In this document: positions 45,973 to 56,753 of the stretch, piece after piece
Layout: the number at the start of each line of letters is the position of its first letter
Numbering within the stretch: position 1 is the stretch's first letter
Origin: Phragmites australis
Taxonomy: Eukaryota; Streptophyta; Magnoliopsida; Poales; Poaceae
Length of the DNA stretch: 64,000 nucleotides
Direction of reading: 5' to 3'
Assembly (NCBI RefSeq): GCF_958298935.1
Contig: NC_084932.1
Span: 22,051,501 to 22,115,500, forward strand
Notes under the pieces: model-generated
What the model was told of the DNA's origin: nothing
The model's database searches: none
Seen by the model: the letters and a program-made list of their open reading frames with translations, nothing else
Program-made: the position numbers and the translations under genes

Positions 45973-46779
45973 CACTACTACAGAAATAGTCTTATATACT
46001 AGCTCATCGCTGCCGGTTTCTTAAGAGCCGACAGTGATAGAATATCATTGCCGGTTCATATCATGGACTGGCACTAAAAGGCCATTCGAAAAGAACCGAC
46101 AGTGAAAATCCACTATCACTGTCGGCTCTAGCCACGAGCCAGCAGTGATAGTATCACTGTCGGTTCGTGTTATGAGCCGGTAGTGAAACCTTGACTATCA
46201 CTGCTGGCTCTAGCCACCAACCGGTAGTGATGCTCGACGAGAGCCGACAGTGACAGTGGATGACTGTTTATTTTAAAAAATTCATAATTTTTTCATACGA
46301 AGTTGGATGGGGACAAACTTTATATAAAAAATATAGCCCTCGACGATATGTACAACTTTGTAATTGAAAACTTTTTCATTTTACATCATTTAGATAGCCA
46401 AATAATCATTTAAAGTTTCAGAAAGAAGATGTCAAAAGGATTGCATATGCTAATGGTATCACTAGTACTTCTGTGGTGGGATGGTAAGTACAAATTGCGC
46501 AAGCTGAGAGGTTCCGAGTTTGAGTACCACGAACCGCACGCGCGTGTAGTTCGTGCGAAAATCGCATGACTTGTGATTTGCGTGGACGTGGGGTTCCTCG
46601 GGTTAATTTTTTTTTTTCAATTTTTTCAGCCCCAAAAAGATCGATTCGGCGCCTTCAACTGGCAGTGATAGTTGACTATCACTGTCGACTGAAGCCTTCA
46701 GCCGGCAGTGATAACCCCTTTACTGCCGGTCTCCAGACCCCTTTATGACCCGGCAGTGAAGGGGTATTTTACAGTAGTG
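45973..46779. mobile_element. Non-autonomous CACTA element, TSD ACA
   Basis: The left end is CACTACTACAGAAATAG and the right end is TATTTTACAGTAGTG, flanked by ACA on both sides (45970-45972 and 46780-46782). Dense subterminal motifs TCACTGTCGGCTC and GAGCCGACAGTGA fill both ends. The paralogous site near 56513 lacks it and reads GGGTTAATAAAACAACTG. No coding capacity. Confidence 0.92.
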
Positions 46780-47014
46780 ACAATAGAACAACTGAACTTG
46801 GACTGGCTATACACATTTAGAATGATAATTGTACAATCAACAAACAATAGTCAGCTAACAAGATGGACTCTGGATTCTCATGTATCAACGAAATCCCAAA
46901 TCGACGCTATGAAACTGCTCAAGATGCGCTTTGTTTCTATAATGATTTTTTCATAATCCCCCACTACGGGTTCCAAAAACTAGAGTTGTTTGTGGGGTAA
47001 ATCAGAGTTCATCC

Positions 47015-48147
47015 TTACTCCAGCTTGTCATGACCCGCTTCAGCAATCTTTGGTGGTTGTGTGGGGAAGTATTTGATGCCCACAAGATCACCAACTCTGC
47101 TGATAACCTGAAAGTGATTGCAAAGACAAGAACAATGTCATTTGGGCTCTAGTTATGTGTGCTTGAACAAAGAGAAGCACATATGCCCGTGAAGAAACAA
47201 CTCACATCAAGTGCTTTCATGAGGTCCTCCCTGGTGTGTGAAGCAGAAATGCAGATACGTGCTCTTGCAAGGAGAAGTGTGGCAGGAAATGCACAGTAAC
47301 AACAGCAACCTAAAACGAAGTTTGTCAGTTGCACGGCAATAGGGGATGTGGAAACTGGTGCAAGTAGTGACGACCGACATGCAAATACTACATTTTTGGA
47401 GGCAAATGGGCCATCTCCAGCAGAGGCGGAAAGGCTGCTACAGTGTCGCTACAGTACTGTGGAGAGAGAAAACGGATCAGCAAATCTGCGGAACTACTGT
47501 AGCACCCGTAACACTGTAGCACACTGCTCACAGGCTGCCCATAGGCCCGGAGGCAGAAAACAGTGCTGTACTGTAGCAATACTGTATCAGCACTGTTCAC
47601 AGAAGCTGACCACGGATCCGGAGGGAGAAAAAGGGAGTAGAAGGTAGAAAATAAGGTAGTTGTTGGAGATGAAAAAATAAGGGATACTGTAATAGTAATA
47701 GAGGATGCTGTAATAATGTTTTGAGGATAAAAATTTAAAGTAGCTGCTGAACATGGCCTAACATTTCTTTAAAATATTCCAAAAAACTCGTCTACTAACC
47801 TTTTGTCTAAGGCACTCCCTAGAAAATGCATTAACCGGATTGTACAGCATTATGGGCATAACAGGAGAATAATTGTCGCCAAGAGCCTCAAAACCATTTT
47901 CTTGAGCTCGGACCTGAAGAAATTACTGTTCTCACAGATGCGTGCAAGTTTCTGGGCACCTGCAAGACATAAGAAGAAAAAAGAAAAAAGAAATAATTAA
48001 AATTAACACTCGGCATGGTGGATATAGCGGTAGATTTAAAAGGGCTAAAGAAGTAGGGAAAAAAACCCCGATCTTTAGTACCTCTGTTGGAGCCATCCTC
48101 TCCAAGGATCACTTTAATTGTAGACATAACTTGTTGCACTACTGCCC
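47015..48147 (-). pseudogene. LCB2 3' fragment, exons 9 (part) to 12
   Basis: A partial copy of the serine palmitoyltransferase LCB2 gene. Exon 12 is complete with its stop (47015-47107). Exon 11 (47206-47309) is 4 nt shorter than in the intact gene. Exon 10 (47800-47959) is 7 nt shorter. Exon 9 is cut off at about 48147, after 66 of 127 nt. The exon 11 and 10 deletions shift the frame, so it cannot encode the normal C-terminus. The catalytic lysine exon is absent. A MITE-like insertion sits in its intron 10. It lies on the same strand as LCB2, next to a copy of the AFB2 5' UTR intron, and marks a tandem-duplication junction. Confidence 0.93.
47409..47758. mobile_element. MITE-like insertion in LCB2 fragment intron
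   Basis: A 350-bp segment with ends GGCCATCTCCAGCAG and GCTGCTGAACATGGCC (inverted, imperfect) and many CTACAGTACTGT / GTACTGTAGC blocks inside. The paralogous intron at 57150 lacks it. The target-site duplication is unclear because the flanks differ between the copies, so superfamily is left open. Confidence 0.6.
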
Positions 48148-48439
48148 GCTCTCATCATCAACAAATTCAACACGTCATCAATAGGATCAATTGTGTCGTC
48201 AACACAATACAACCAACATCTTCAGTAACCTCCACAACACATGACCAATACGTAAAAACTATGTTACTCGTATTTTATTTCCTACAATTCCTAATTTTGA
48301 GTATAGTAGATTTAGTCATATATTATGCTTTCGTACACGTATCTAGATTATAATCTTATAATATGATCATATCAGTTTATTAATTTCTACTCATCAATTA
48401 TTTATGGATTAAATTAAACCTAAATATGCCTTATTTTCC
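48148..48439. other. Filler DNA at the duplication junction
   Basis: AT-rich sequence between the truncated LCB2 exon 9 and the AFB2 intron copy. It matches neither gene by eye and could be filler or a small insertion. Confidence 0.5.
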
Positions 48440-48812
48440 AACCGATCTCCCCAAAATCAGAAGATCGAAATATATCCATTATTATGACTCAAAAACCAAG
48501 CCCTAATGCTACATGAAGAGAAACGATCCTAAGGAACGACATATCAAACCACTACCAGAAAAGAACAAAAATTTCAGCTTCGGGAGTGACATCAACAGGG
48601 CCAACCGCGCAAAGATCACCGCTTTCGCCTCTGATCGCACCGAGAAAAATCCCCCCGCTCAAAAGAAGAAAAGAAAAGGAACGGAAAAACCCAAAAATAA
48701 AAAAATCAACGAAAATAGGAAACGCGACGCACCATGATCGATCAATCGGATCGGAGAAGGCGATGGGGAGATGGAATCTACAAGGGGAAGGGTCGGAAAT
48801 TTCTTACATAAG
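48440..48812 (-). repeat. Copy of AFB2 5' UTR intron (unit 2)
   Basis: Diverged direct copy of about 7015-7386, for example CTCAAAAACCAAGCC and CACCGAGAAA(A/T)ATCCCCCCGC. It ends in TTCTTACATAAG, where the donor GTAAG is kept. An LTR element is inserted immediately beside it. Confidence 0.88.
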
Positions 48813-51763
48813 TTTTACAACCCGATTACCAATCCACAAATCAGCTTTCTCCAACTCCAATCCTAACTACAAGTGATTGGGGATACAAATGAGTGAAACA
48901 GAACCTAGGATGGGAGCAGCATTAGACTGGGAAGAAGTACAGGATGGGGATTAGAAGAATCAGGATTGGGGAGGAGGCAGCACGGGGGAGGAAGATGAGG
49001 CCATTGCTTATTCTGTTCGTCGATGGTCAGCACCGCTGCTGTCTGCTTGCTTGGTCACACGGTTAGACACCACCAGCAACCCACGGCCCAGCCCACAAGT
49101 GGGTCCAATGCATACACCAGGAGCCCTCCGTGACATTCTCCCTCCTTGAGAATCGGCTTGCCCTCAAGCCGAAGCCATGAACTGAGAGAACCAGAACTCT
49201 TGTTGTTGCCAAGCTTTAGACCACCAGGATCCCATGGTGTTTGCATCTTCTCAAGGTCAAACGCTAATCCACCATCCTCAACACCACGCCTCACCAGATC
49301 CAGGATCTATAATCATGTGTTCTCCTTTGCTGGTGACCAACACTGAGAATGGTGATATCGATTCTCAGCTGTTGTAGTTGATTAGTTCAACATGGTGGCC
49401 ATAATTCTGAAGGATACATAACCTGACAAGAGCAACAGGAAGAACGAAACAGCGTTGTTTCGTCCTGTGTGGAGACTTCACAATGAGTAAACCCTTGCAT
49501 GACAAATTCAATCCAAAGAACCCCTACTGCCATCTCCCTTTTCCACACATTTTCCCAACCATCTCTTACTAGTGCTTCCTTCAAGTGGTTATCTGCAGCC
49601 AAAAGTTGCTGAAATTGTTCCAAACACGATATTGCAAGTTCTCCATCTGATTGAATTGAACGGTGAAACAACTCACCCAATGATTCGAGCAGTTGTGCAA
49701 TAGCCCAAATGTTGCAATCAAGCTTACATGCTCTAAAAAGGATATACAACACTTCACCACAGAATAGATAGTATTGCAGTACTTGCTGGAAATGTTGATG
49801 CCTTTTTGCAAGAGAATTTCCACTCTGTTGCCTCAGTCCTAGAAATTGTAGCTTTAGGCCATTGATCAATTGCCAAATGCTCCTACGGACAAGATCTATT
49901 ATGTGTTTATCGTCAGCATAACCAATTATGCTTGCAGTTATTGAGATAACAAAATGATCATCCCACTTTTCCAAGAGAGTGTTGGTCTGTGAACCCCCCA
50001 AATCACCAGCAGTACACACCACTTCATCAAATTGAAACATGGTTACCTTTTTGTGAGGTGGTGGCCCTGGTTGTAAGTCCAATCCTTGCGCCAGCTCTTA
50101 TTTTTCTTTCTCTGCAGTAGGATACAATAAGAAATGTGGGTCTTCTTGTGCATTCCATTTTGTAACTACCCATTCCATAAATCCTTCCTCTAGTGACACT
50201 GCACTCCAATAACACCAGAAGGATGGCCATGGTTTTGGCCACTGTTTTGCTTTGCAATTCGAGCCTTTGGCGTGGTGAGGGGGCGGCCACGGATTCCAGT
50301 TTTCAGACTCATACAACGGCTGCCACAGTTCCATAGTGCTCTTGTCGAACAATTCCTCGAACACCTTCTGGTCATTGTATAGAGTAAGGAGAGGAGCACA
50401 AGCAAACTCTTCACCCAGACCATCTGCAGCAGTGATCATTGTGTCTGGCTTGGTGATGTTGTAGCCTAGAGGAACATTGACTCGAACATTGTGGCTAGCA
50501 CTAACGTTGAAGTGGTTGGCGCCGAGTATTCAGGGATCAATCTCGGCATGCAGCCCCTCTCCAGACAACGTGTGCTCCGCGGAGTCCTCCGAGAGGTCGC
50601 GCACCAACTCTGTGGTAACCAGTGGCTCCTCTGGCATCACCTTAGTAGCTGGTTCCTCGTGCTCATCACGCAAGGCTCCTCGAGCTCCGGTGACGGCAGA
50701 AGGAGTGCTCACTGCCATAGAGGTGTTTGAGGTAGTGAGCGACGCCACAACTGCGGTGGTCGCAGCCTTCAGCGCGTCGGTGTTGTGGCTTGGTGTTAGC
50801 GTCGACCATGTTGTGCACGTCATCATGGCACTGTGAACAGGGGTAGGCGCCACACACCGGACGTCCAGCACGCAACACCCGTCGTAGATGCAGCGTCCAT
50901 GCAAGGCATCCCGAGCTTGGACTGCCTCCTGTTCTGACTGGAACTTGACCCATGCCTCTACATGTGTGCTTATCTGGAACACAAGCATCCTATCCACGCC
51001 ATAAGAACCAAAGATCTGTCGGATACAATACACAGCTCACAGTGATGCAGACAACGCCTCCCGAACACTCCTTATGATGGCTTTCCATTTTGTCGAATAT
51101 GTGGTGCTCAAAACCCATTTTTAGACCTTCTGTAGGTGCAAACTTGCTGTGAAGCCGACAACAACCATCATAGACATTGCGGCCATTCAACATCTCCAAA
51201 GCTTGCTCGGCTTCATGGTGTGAAGCATACATAACCACAGCTGTCACCATTATGTTGCTTGTGAAACTTTCATGGCCTTCACAACACCATATGGGTCAAA
51301 CACTTGATGTAGCACTACCTCGGTAATTGAGTAGTGAGCATGGTGAATCACAACCTTGAGGACACGATTTGGAGCCATTATGAGCTGGCTGCCCTGAACA
51401 GGCATTTCATCGAACAGGTTGAAGGCACCACTCTTTGAGTCATCTCCCTTCCACTCAACCATCTGTTAATTGCACACACTGAACCAAATCTTCTTTGTAG
51501 CCATCTCAGTGCTAGAAATCCCACGGATTGAAGACTCTGAATACCAATTGTTACAAACCTAATTACCAATCCACAAATCAGCTCACAAACACACAAATGT
51601 CACTCTAACTCCAATCCTAACTATGGTCAGCACTGCTGCTGTCTGTCATCTATGGTCAGCACTGCTGCTGTCTGCTTGCTTGGTCACACGATTAGACACC
51701 ACCAACGGCCCACGGCCTAGCCCACAAGTGGGTCCAATGCATACACAGGAGCCCTCCGTGACA
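48813..51763 (-). mobile_element. Small LTR retroelement encoding PTB-like RRMs, no pol; TSD ATAAG
   Basis: LTRs at 48813-49135 (323 bp) and 51549-51763 (215 bp) share GATTACCAATCCACAAATCAG-like and ACAAGTGGGTCCAATGCATA text and end CCTCCGTGACA. The right LTR lacks about 130 bp and carries a short internal duplication. The flanks are ATAAG on both sides. Read on the minus strand, ATTGGTATTCAGAGTC follows the 5' LTR, like the initiator-Met-tRNA primer site of Copia-type elements. The purine-rich AAGGAGGGAGAA precedes the 3' LTR. No protease, integrase or RT is present in the 2.4-kb interior, so the element is non-autonomous. Confidence 0.85.
49387..51462 (-). pseudogene. RRM-RRM protein carried by the LTR element (broken)
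   Basis: Four open pieces lie in one minus-strand frame (51462-51250, 51033-50530, 50439-50098, 50082-49387), separated by stops at 51250, 50530 and 50098; the stretch 51250-51040 is read in another frame. Together they suggest one ancestral protein of about 690 codons. The first part has VLKVVIHHAHYSITEVVLHQ and VFDPYGVVKAM, then LEMLNGRNVYDGCCRL. A second unit has QIFGSYGVDRMLVFQ and DALHGRCIYDGCCVLDV. Both match RRMs of plant polypyrimidine-tract-binding proteins. After an acidic linker, the last 230 codons form a helical, cysteine-containing domain I do not recognise (GLRQQSGNSLAKRHQHFQQV). It may act as an RNA-binding Gag-like protein or be a captured host gene. Confidence 0.7.
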
Positions 51764-52223
51764 ATAAGGGTGGCCCCTCTCCCCCTCGGCTAGTCCACTC
51801 CTCGGACCATCTCTAACTATATTCTCTTTATTTTATTTTTTTTATTCTCCTCTCTATTCTTATTTTCTTTATTTTCTCTCATCTTTCACAGGTTCACTTC
51901 GAAAGGATTCGTGAAGACAAAAAAGAGAAAATCCCGTTCTACAAGGAATCATCTTAGGAATCCCTTCGTGACGGGAACTATGAAGAGAAACCGTTGAAAC
52001 GCTGAAGGGAACAAAAATCCCTTCGTGAAGGAATTTTAGGCACTGACAGGAATCAATTGGGGATGGTTTAATAGTCTATCTCTACCTATCACTTCTCTCT
52101 TGTACTAATCGCTGTCTCGAGGCAGCATCAGTCACAATTTCACCTTGAAAATGTCTCCCACCTCGTGCAAATTTCTAACTTACAGCAGCAATAGATGCGG
52201 AAATTTCGGTTCCTTGATAAAGT
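51764..52223 (-). repeat. Copy of AFB2 5' UTR exon and upstream region (unit 2)
   Basis: The segment after the LTR element resumes with AAGGGTGG and TAGTCCACTCCTCG, matching the AFB2 5' UTR exon at 7388-7455. Further on, CACCTCGTGCAAAT and TTGATAAAGT match 7755-7815. About 260 bp at 51806-52067, bounded by ACCATCTC and GGGGATGGT, are absent from unit 1 and look like a MITE; its family is unknown. Confidence 0.75.
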
Positions 52224-53299
52224 CACTTCTACAGAAAATGCCTTCATTGCAAACTCTAAAACCACCTTCAATATCGATCTTGAGCCGGAAGTGGGCAAGG
52301 CAGTGATAGTCCCCAACTATCACTGTCGGCCCAGGTACCGACAGTGAAAAGGGTTATCACTGCCATGTGAATGCTTCAGCCGACAATGATAGTATGTCCC
52401 TGATATGACGTTTTTGGATAAAAAATTAAAAAAACACACAAGGAATTCCGCCCCTATGCCGCCGCAAATCACAAGTCACACGATTTTTGGCACAAAATAG
52501 CGTGATACGTCCTTACCATCTCACCACAGAAGCACTAGTAATAACGCTAGGATATGATTTTCCTTTTATCGTTGTTTCCTGAAATTTTGTTATGATTATT
52601 TGGGCATTTAAATGATCTCAAATTAAAATATTTTCAACTACAAAATTATAGATCACATCGAGGATCATAATTTTCATATAAAGTGTGTTCCATCCAACTT
52701 GATATGAAAAAATTATAAATTTTTTAAGTTAAGTTGTCATCCATTATCCGAACAGACATTGGTTTACTCAATTAGTGGGCCCTCTCGTCGGGTCCTCGAC
52801 CACAGTGGTCTGTTCATTAACTAGTTTTCTGTCTAAAATTTCAAATAATTATTTAGACATCTAAATGATTTTAAATGAAAAAAATTTCAACTACAAAGTG
52901 ATAAATCTCGTTGAGGACTATAATTTTCATATAAAGTTTATTCTCATCCAACTTTATAAAAAAAATTATAAATTTTTTGAAGATAAGATATCATCTATTA
53001 TCACTTCCGGTTCATAAACCGGCAATGATACCCATTATCACTTCTAGTGCATAACACAAACCGATAGTGATACTTGACGAACTATCACTGCCGGTTTGTA
53101 GAGTTGTCAGTGATAGTCAAGTTTCAGTACCGGTTCATATAAAGGATCAGCAATGATAGTTAATTATCACTTTTGGTTCTTTTTTAATGGACTTTTAGTG
53201 CTAGTTCTTGATATGAATCGACAGTAATACTCTATTAGTGCTGGCTTGTAAGTTACCAACAATGATGTGCCGATATATAAGAACTATTTTATAGTAGTG
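52224..53299. mobile_element. Non-autonomous CACTA element, TSD AGT
   Basis: The left end is CACTTCTACAGAAAATG and the right end is CTATTTTATAGTAGTG, flanked by AGT on both sides (52221-52223 and 53300-53302). Subterminal motifs such as ATCACTGTCGGCCC and ACCGGCAATGATA occupy both ends. The AFB2 upstream copy at 7815 reads GATAAAGTGTTATATC without it, an empty site. No coding capacity. Confidence 0.92.
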
Positions 53300-53790
53300 A
53301 GTGTTACAGCTCCGGTATTACATGTAAAAGTAATTCCACCGAGGAAACGCTATTTGGAGGGTGATATCTGTTCCCTAATTTTATTTTTTTTCATATTTTA
53401 TTGCTTAGTTTTCTCAACATGAATTGGATGGTTTGGAGTGGAATTCTTGCATTCCAAACAAGTTGCAAGGCTTTCTAGCTTCTAGCATTATATCGCTTGT
53501 TGCCTTGATCCACAATGAGTGCCGGCAGGACACATTTTTCATGCAATATTTTGTCACTGGTATGAATTAGTTTGCGAGAATTTAGTTACGTGGAACTTAG
53601 TTCAGATATGCCTATTCATTTTACTTTGCGAGATGTCTTTTGTTGTAGAATTTAGTTTGACTAGAAATGCCCGTACGCATGTATTTCATTCCCAAAATTG
53701 AGAGCAGAAACTACTTTAGGTGCGATATCACAGTACAAATGGAACCCGAAAGAAATTCATAGAACAATGAAATAAGCATTTAGAAAGAGC
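53300..53790. repeat. Copy of AFB2 upstream region, distal part (unit 2)
   Basis: Matches 7838-8302 and 10401-10460, for example CGAGGAAACGCTATTTGGAG and AGAGCAGAAACTACTTTAGG. It lacks both the CACTA element at 8303 and about 60 bp present in unit 1. Confidence 0.88.
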
Positions 53791-54172
53791 TTTGGTGGCT
53801 AAGAGCCATGACCGGTGCCGTCCAAATCTATATCTTTGGTGGAGCTCTAATATGGACTAAGAGTGGTATTTATACCATTAATAATACGAGATAAAAATCT
53901 CTTATGCAAGGTTTGCTCTCTTTATCTTATTTACGCTTCCGCATTTACATACATGCAATTTATCTTTGCGCATTTATCTTTCTAGAGTAGTTTGCTAGGA
54001 TTGACTATAGATTGCAAAACTCTTTTGAGTGGTAGAGTATACACACTAGATAAATCTAGAGCATATTTAGATAGAATTCGATATATGCTTATCTAATGAA
54101 GCTTTTGAAGCCAATTAGTTTTTAAGTGTCCTAATTCACTCCTCTCCCTTTTAGAATATCACCGATCTCTAT
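53791..54172. mobile_element. Possible Copia-type LTR fragment
   Basis: The text from GAGCTTTGGTGGCTAAGAGC to TTTTTAAGTGTCCTAATTCA recalls the LTR region of Sirevirus-type Copia elements (the phrase CTAATTCACTCC is common there). No second LTR or internal domain is present. It is called from memory of the family only. Confidence 0.3.
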
Positions 54173-55436
54173 AACATTAGGTAGGCGAAAGTTAGAGTCC
54201 TAATCCACCCATGGACTGCAAAGAGAATCCCATAAGTTAAAAAAGGCAACCAGATTAAATAAAATTGTGAATCTTTCGATTGGATCGGGCCGCGACTTAG
54301 CGAAGACTTCGGGGGCACCGATCTACATCTCGAAGAAAAACATGACGTGCTTCAGGCGTCCAACTTGACATGTGGCAACTAGCTTGGATGGGGCAGCCCA
54401 ACTGGATCGAGCCACATGACGAGGATGTGGACGCCGGCAATAAGGACGAGTGGCAGGCGGGTGGGCCCTGCAGTGATGGTTGGTTCTGGTGGGAGGGCTC
54501 TGGGTGCATGCGCTGACCAAGGAGGAAGAAACCGAGCATTGTCCCGTGCGGCGAAGCAGGAGGGGGTGGACGGGGAGAGAGGGAGGTGAGAGGCTATCGG
54601 ATGGAGGCGACAGTTGAGTTATCAAGGAGGAGGAGGCGCGCCATTGTTTTGGTGGTGGCTAGACTTGGGACAAAACAGAGACAACGGATGCACGATGATT
54701 GAGAGCTTTGTGAATTTTTTTTGCAATAAAAAATGGGTCTGTCTAGTTATATGACAACAGATTTTAGAGGCAAAATCTGTTAAATTTTCAGCCCTTGGAT
54801 CAGAATCCAATGATCCAGATCCCCCTCACCTCTTTAACTCCTCCCAAGTGCCTGACTCCCCGACCCCATCCATCCTCTCCACCGCCGCTTCTGCCGCTCC
54901 GTCCTCGCCCCAAGTGCCATCACCCCACCGCCACGTTGGCGCCGTCCTCGGGGCTGTCGTGACCCGCCCACCTCCACCACCCCTCCCTCCTCCGTCATGC
55001 GTCCTCTCTCCACCTCCCCTCCCCCTCCGCCACACTTCTTCTTCGCCGTCTCTGGCCACAGATTCGAGCTCCCCCGCCTTCGTCGCCACCCCACCCGGCT
55101 CCGGTGGTGCCTCCGCCATCGGAGCCACCGCCCCGCGACCGTCGCCTGCCACTAACCCGTTCAATCTCGACACCCATACCACCACCACATGCTAACCGGC
55201 TGTCCCCCACCACTACCTGGCTGGTAGCCTCCCCGAGCCTCCCTATAAGCCGGCAGCCCTCAAAATCCCGAAAACCTGAACCCTAACCCTAGCCCTCGTC
55301 AAAGAAGAGTTGAGCTCACCGGAGAAGTCACCAGGGAAGAAGACCGCATGAATCTTGGCGCGGATCCTACGGTAAGAAATTCGACAAATTTCTCCCACTT
55401 TTTCTGTCGATAGATAAATAGCGTTGTTAAAAAATT
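54173..55436. repeat. Duplicated intergenic segment, copy C
   Basis: 54173-54980 resembles copy A (42914-43716). A GC-rich proline/serine-type stretch (54840-55270) has open frames on both strands that look like low complexity rather than a gene. AACCCTAACCCTAGCC followed by an ATG near 55348 and AG|GTAAGAAATT-like text is suggestive of a plant gene start, but no protein is recognised. Confidence 0.6.
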
Positions 55437-56753
55437 GTCGTTCTGCGAATAGGGGCAAAAACAAGGTGTAGTCATGTGAAACTTTATCCAAACAAAATGT
55501 GGTTTTGTGAGTTAAAAATAAATGATGTAATTTTGTTGGTTTTGTTATATTTACCCTAAATAAAACTAAAAGTCAAAGTTCCACTTTGGAGATCGTACAG
55601 TCATAATGCGGCTTCTAAATTGTAGTAGAATATGTCAAAATATCTGTAGGGCCATCTATATTAGGAAGACTAACTTGGAAAATGAATAGAAAATGTTAAA
55701 TACAAAAATTAATTTTCTTGTTGGAAATATTGATCTTTGCATCGAGTAATTAGACGATTGATCCCATGATTGTATAACGTGAAATGTTGTGTTAGATTCA
55801 ACTGTTCAGTAGAGCGATGTTTCAATTGAGAGACTGAAAACGAAGAAATTGGTCCAGCTCTACCAATTCAATTGGCCAACGATCTAAAAAACCAAATCAA
55901 TTGACCAACACGGTACCAACTCGATATGCAAGTCAAAACACAAGAACAAATTAAAAAAAGAAGAGAGAGCACATAAATTAATGGGAGTTGTTCTTCGTAT
56001 GTTTATTGGACAAAATTACATTAAGGATATAGTCCTCGGAAATTTCTCTACTTTTCTTGCAATGGGAACATCGGTCATTCCCTTGCAAGTTGACATACAA
56101 AGCTTTACTGCGGTAGAATACAATCTCTCACCGTTCTAAAGAACAAAAAATATTTTTTCCCCGCTACCAAATGTAGCACTTGTAGTGATAAAAGTGTAAC
56201 AACACAGATTTCAAATTTACCAAAAATGATTTAGGAATTTAGGATAATGGAATCCTTCTTGTGCAATCCAATTATAGGACAGTGGGAATATGGAGAAGTG
56301 TCTTCCCATCTGTACTATGCTTGTATGCGATGTGAACAAACATCTAGTACATGTCATAGAACATTAACAAAATACCAAAAGGTACATGAAGGCAAGATGC
56401 CTTCACACTTTCAGAGTTGTCAATTCTCTGCCAGCAGAAAATCACTAGAGATGTTATCTGACAAATTATATTGCACCTATCTTGTATTAGATAAGAAGAA
56501 AGGGTTAATAAAACAACTGAACTTGGACCAGCTATACACATTTGGAATGATAGTTGTACAATCAACAAACAACAGTCAGCTAACAAGATGGACTCTGGAT
56601 TCTCATGTATCAACAAAATCCCAAATCGACGCTATGAAACTGACGCTATGAAATTGCTCAAGATGCGCTTGTTTCAATAATGATTTTTTTCATAATCCCC
56701 CACTAGGGGTTCCAAAAACTAGAGTCGTTTATGGGGTAAATCAGAGTTCATCC
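55437..56753. repeat. LCB2 downstream region (unit 2)
   Basis: Matches 44886-45972 plus 46780-47014. It includes the 3' UTR of LCB2 and intergenic DNA. It lacks the CACTA element found in unit 1. No gene is seen. Confidence 0.85.

Noticed and set aside
46000..46250. CRISPR-like regularly spaced repeats
   Set aside because: The short repeats occur in both orientations with uneven spacing and are subterminal motifs of a CACTA element in plant DNA.
54826..55213. Gly/Arg- and Pro-rich frames on both strands
   Set aside because: GC-rich composition keeps all frames open; the frames are not conserved in the paralogous copy A.
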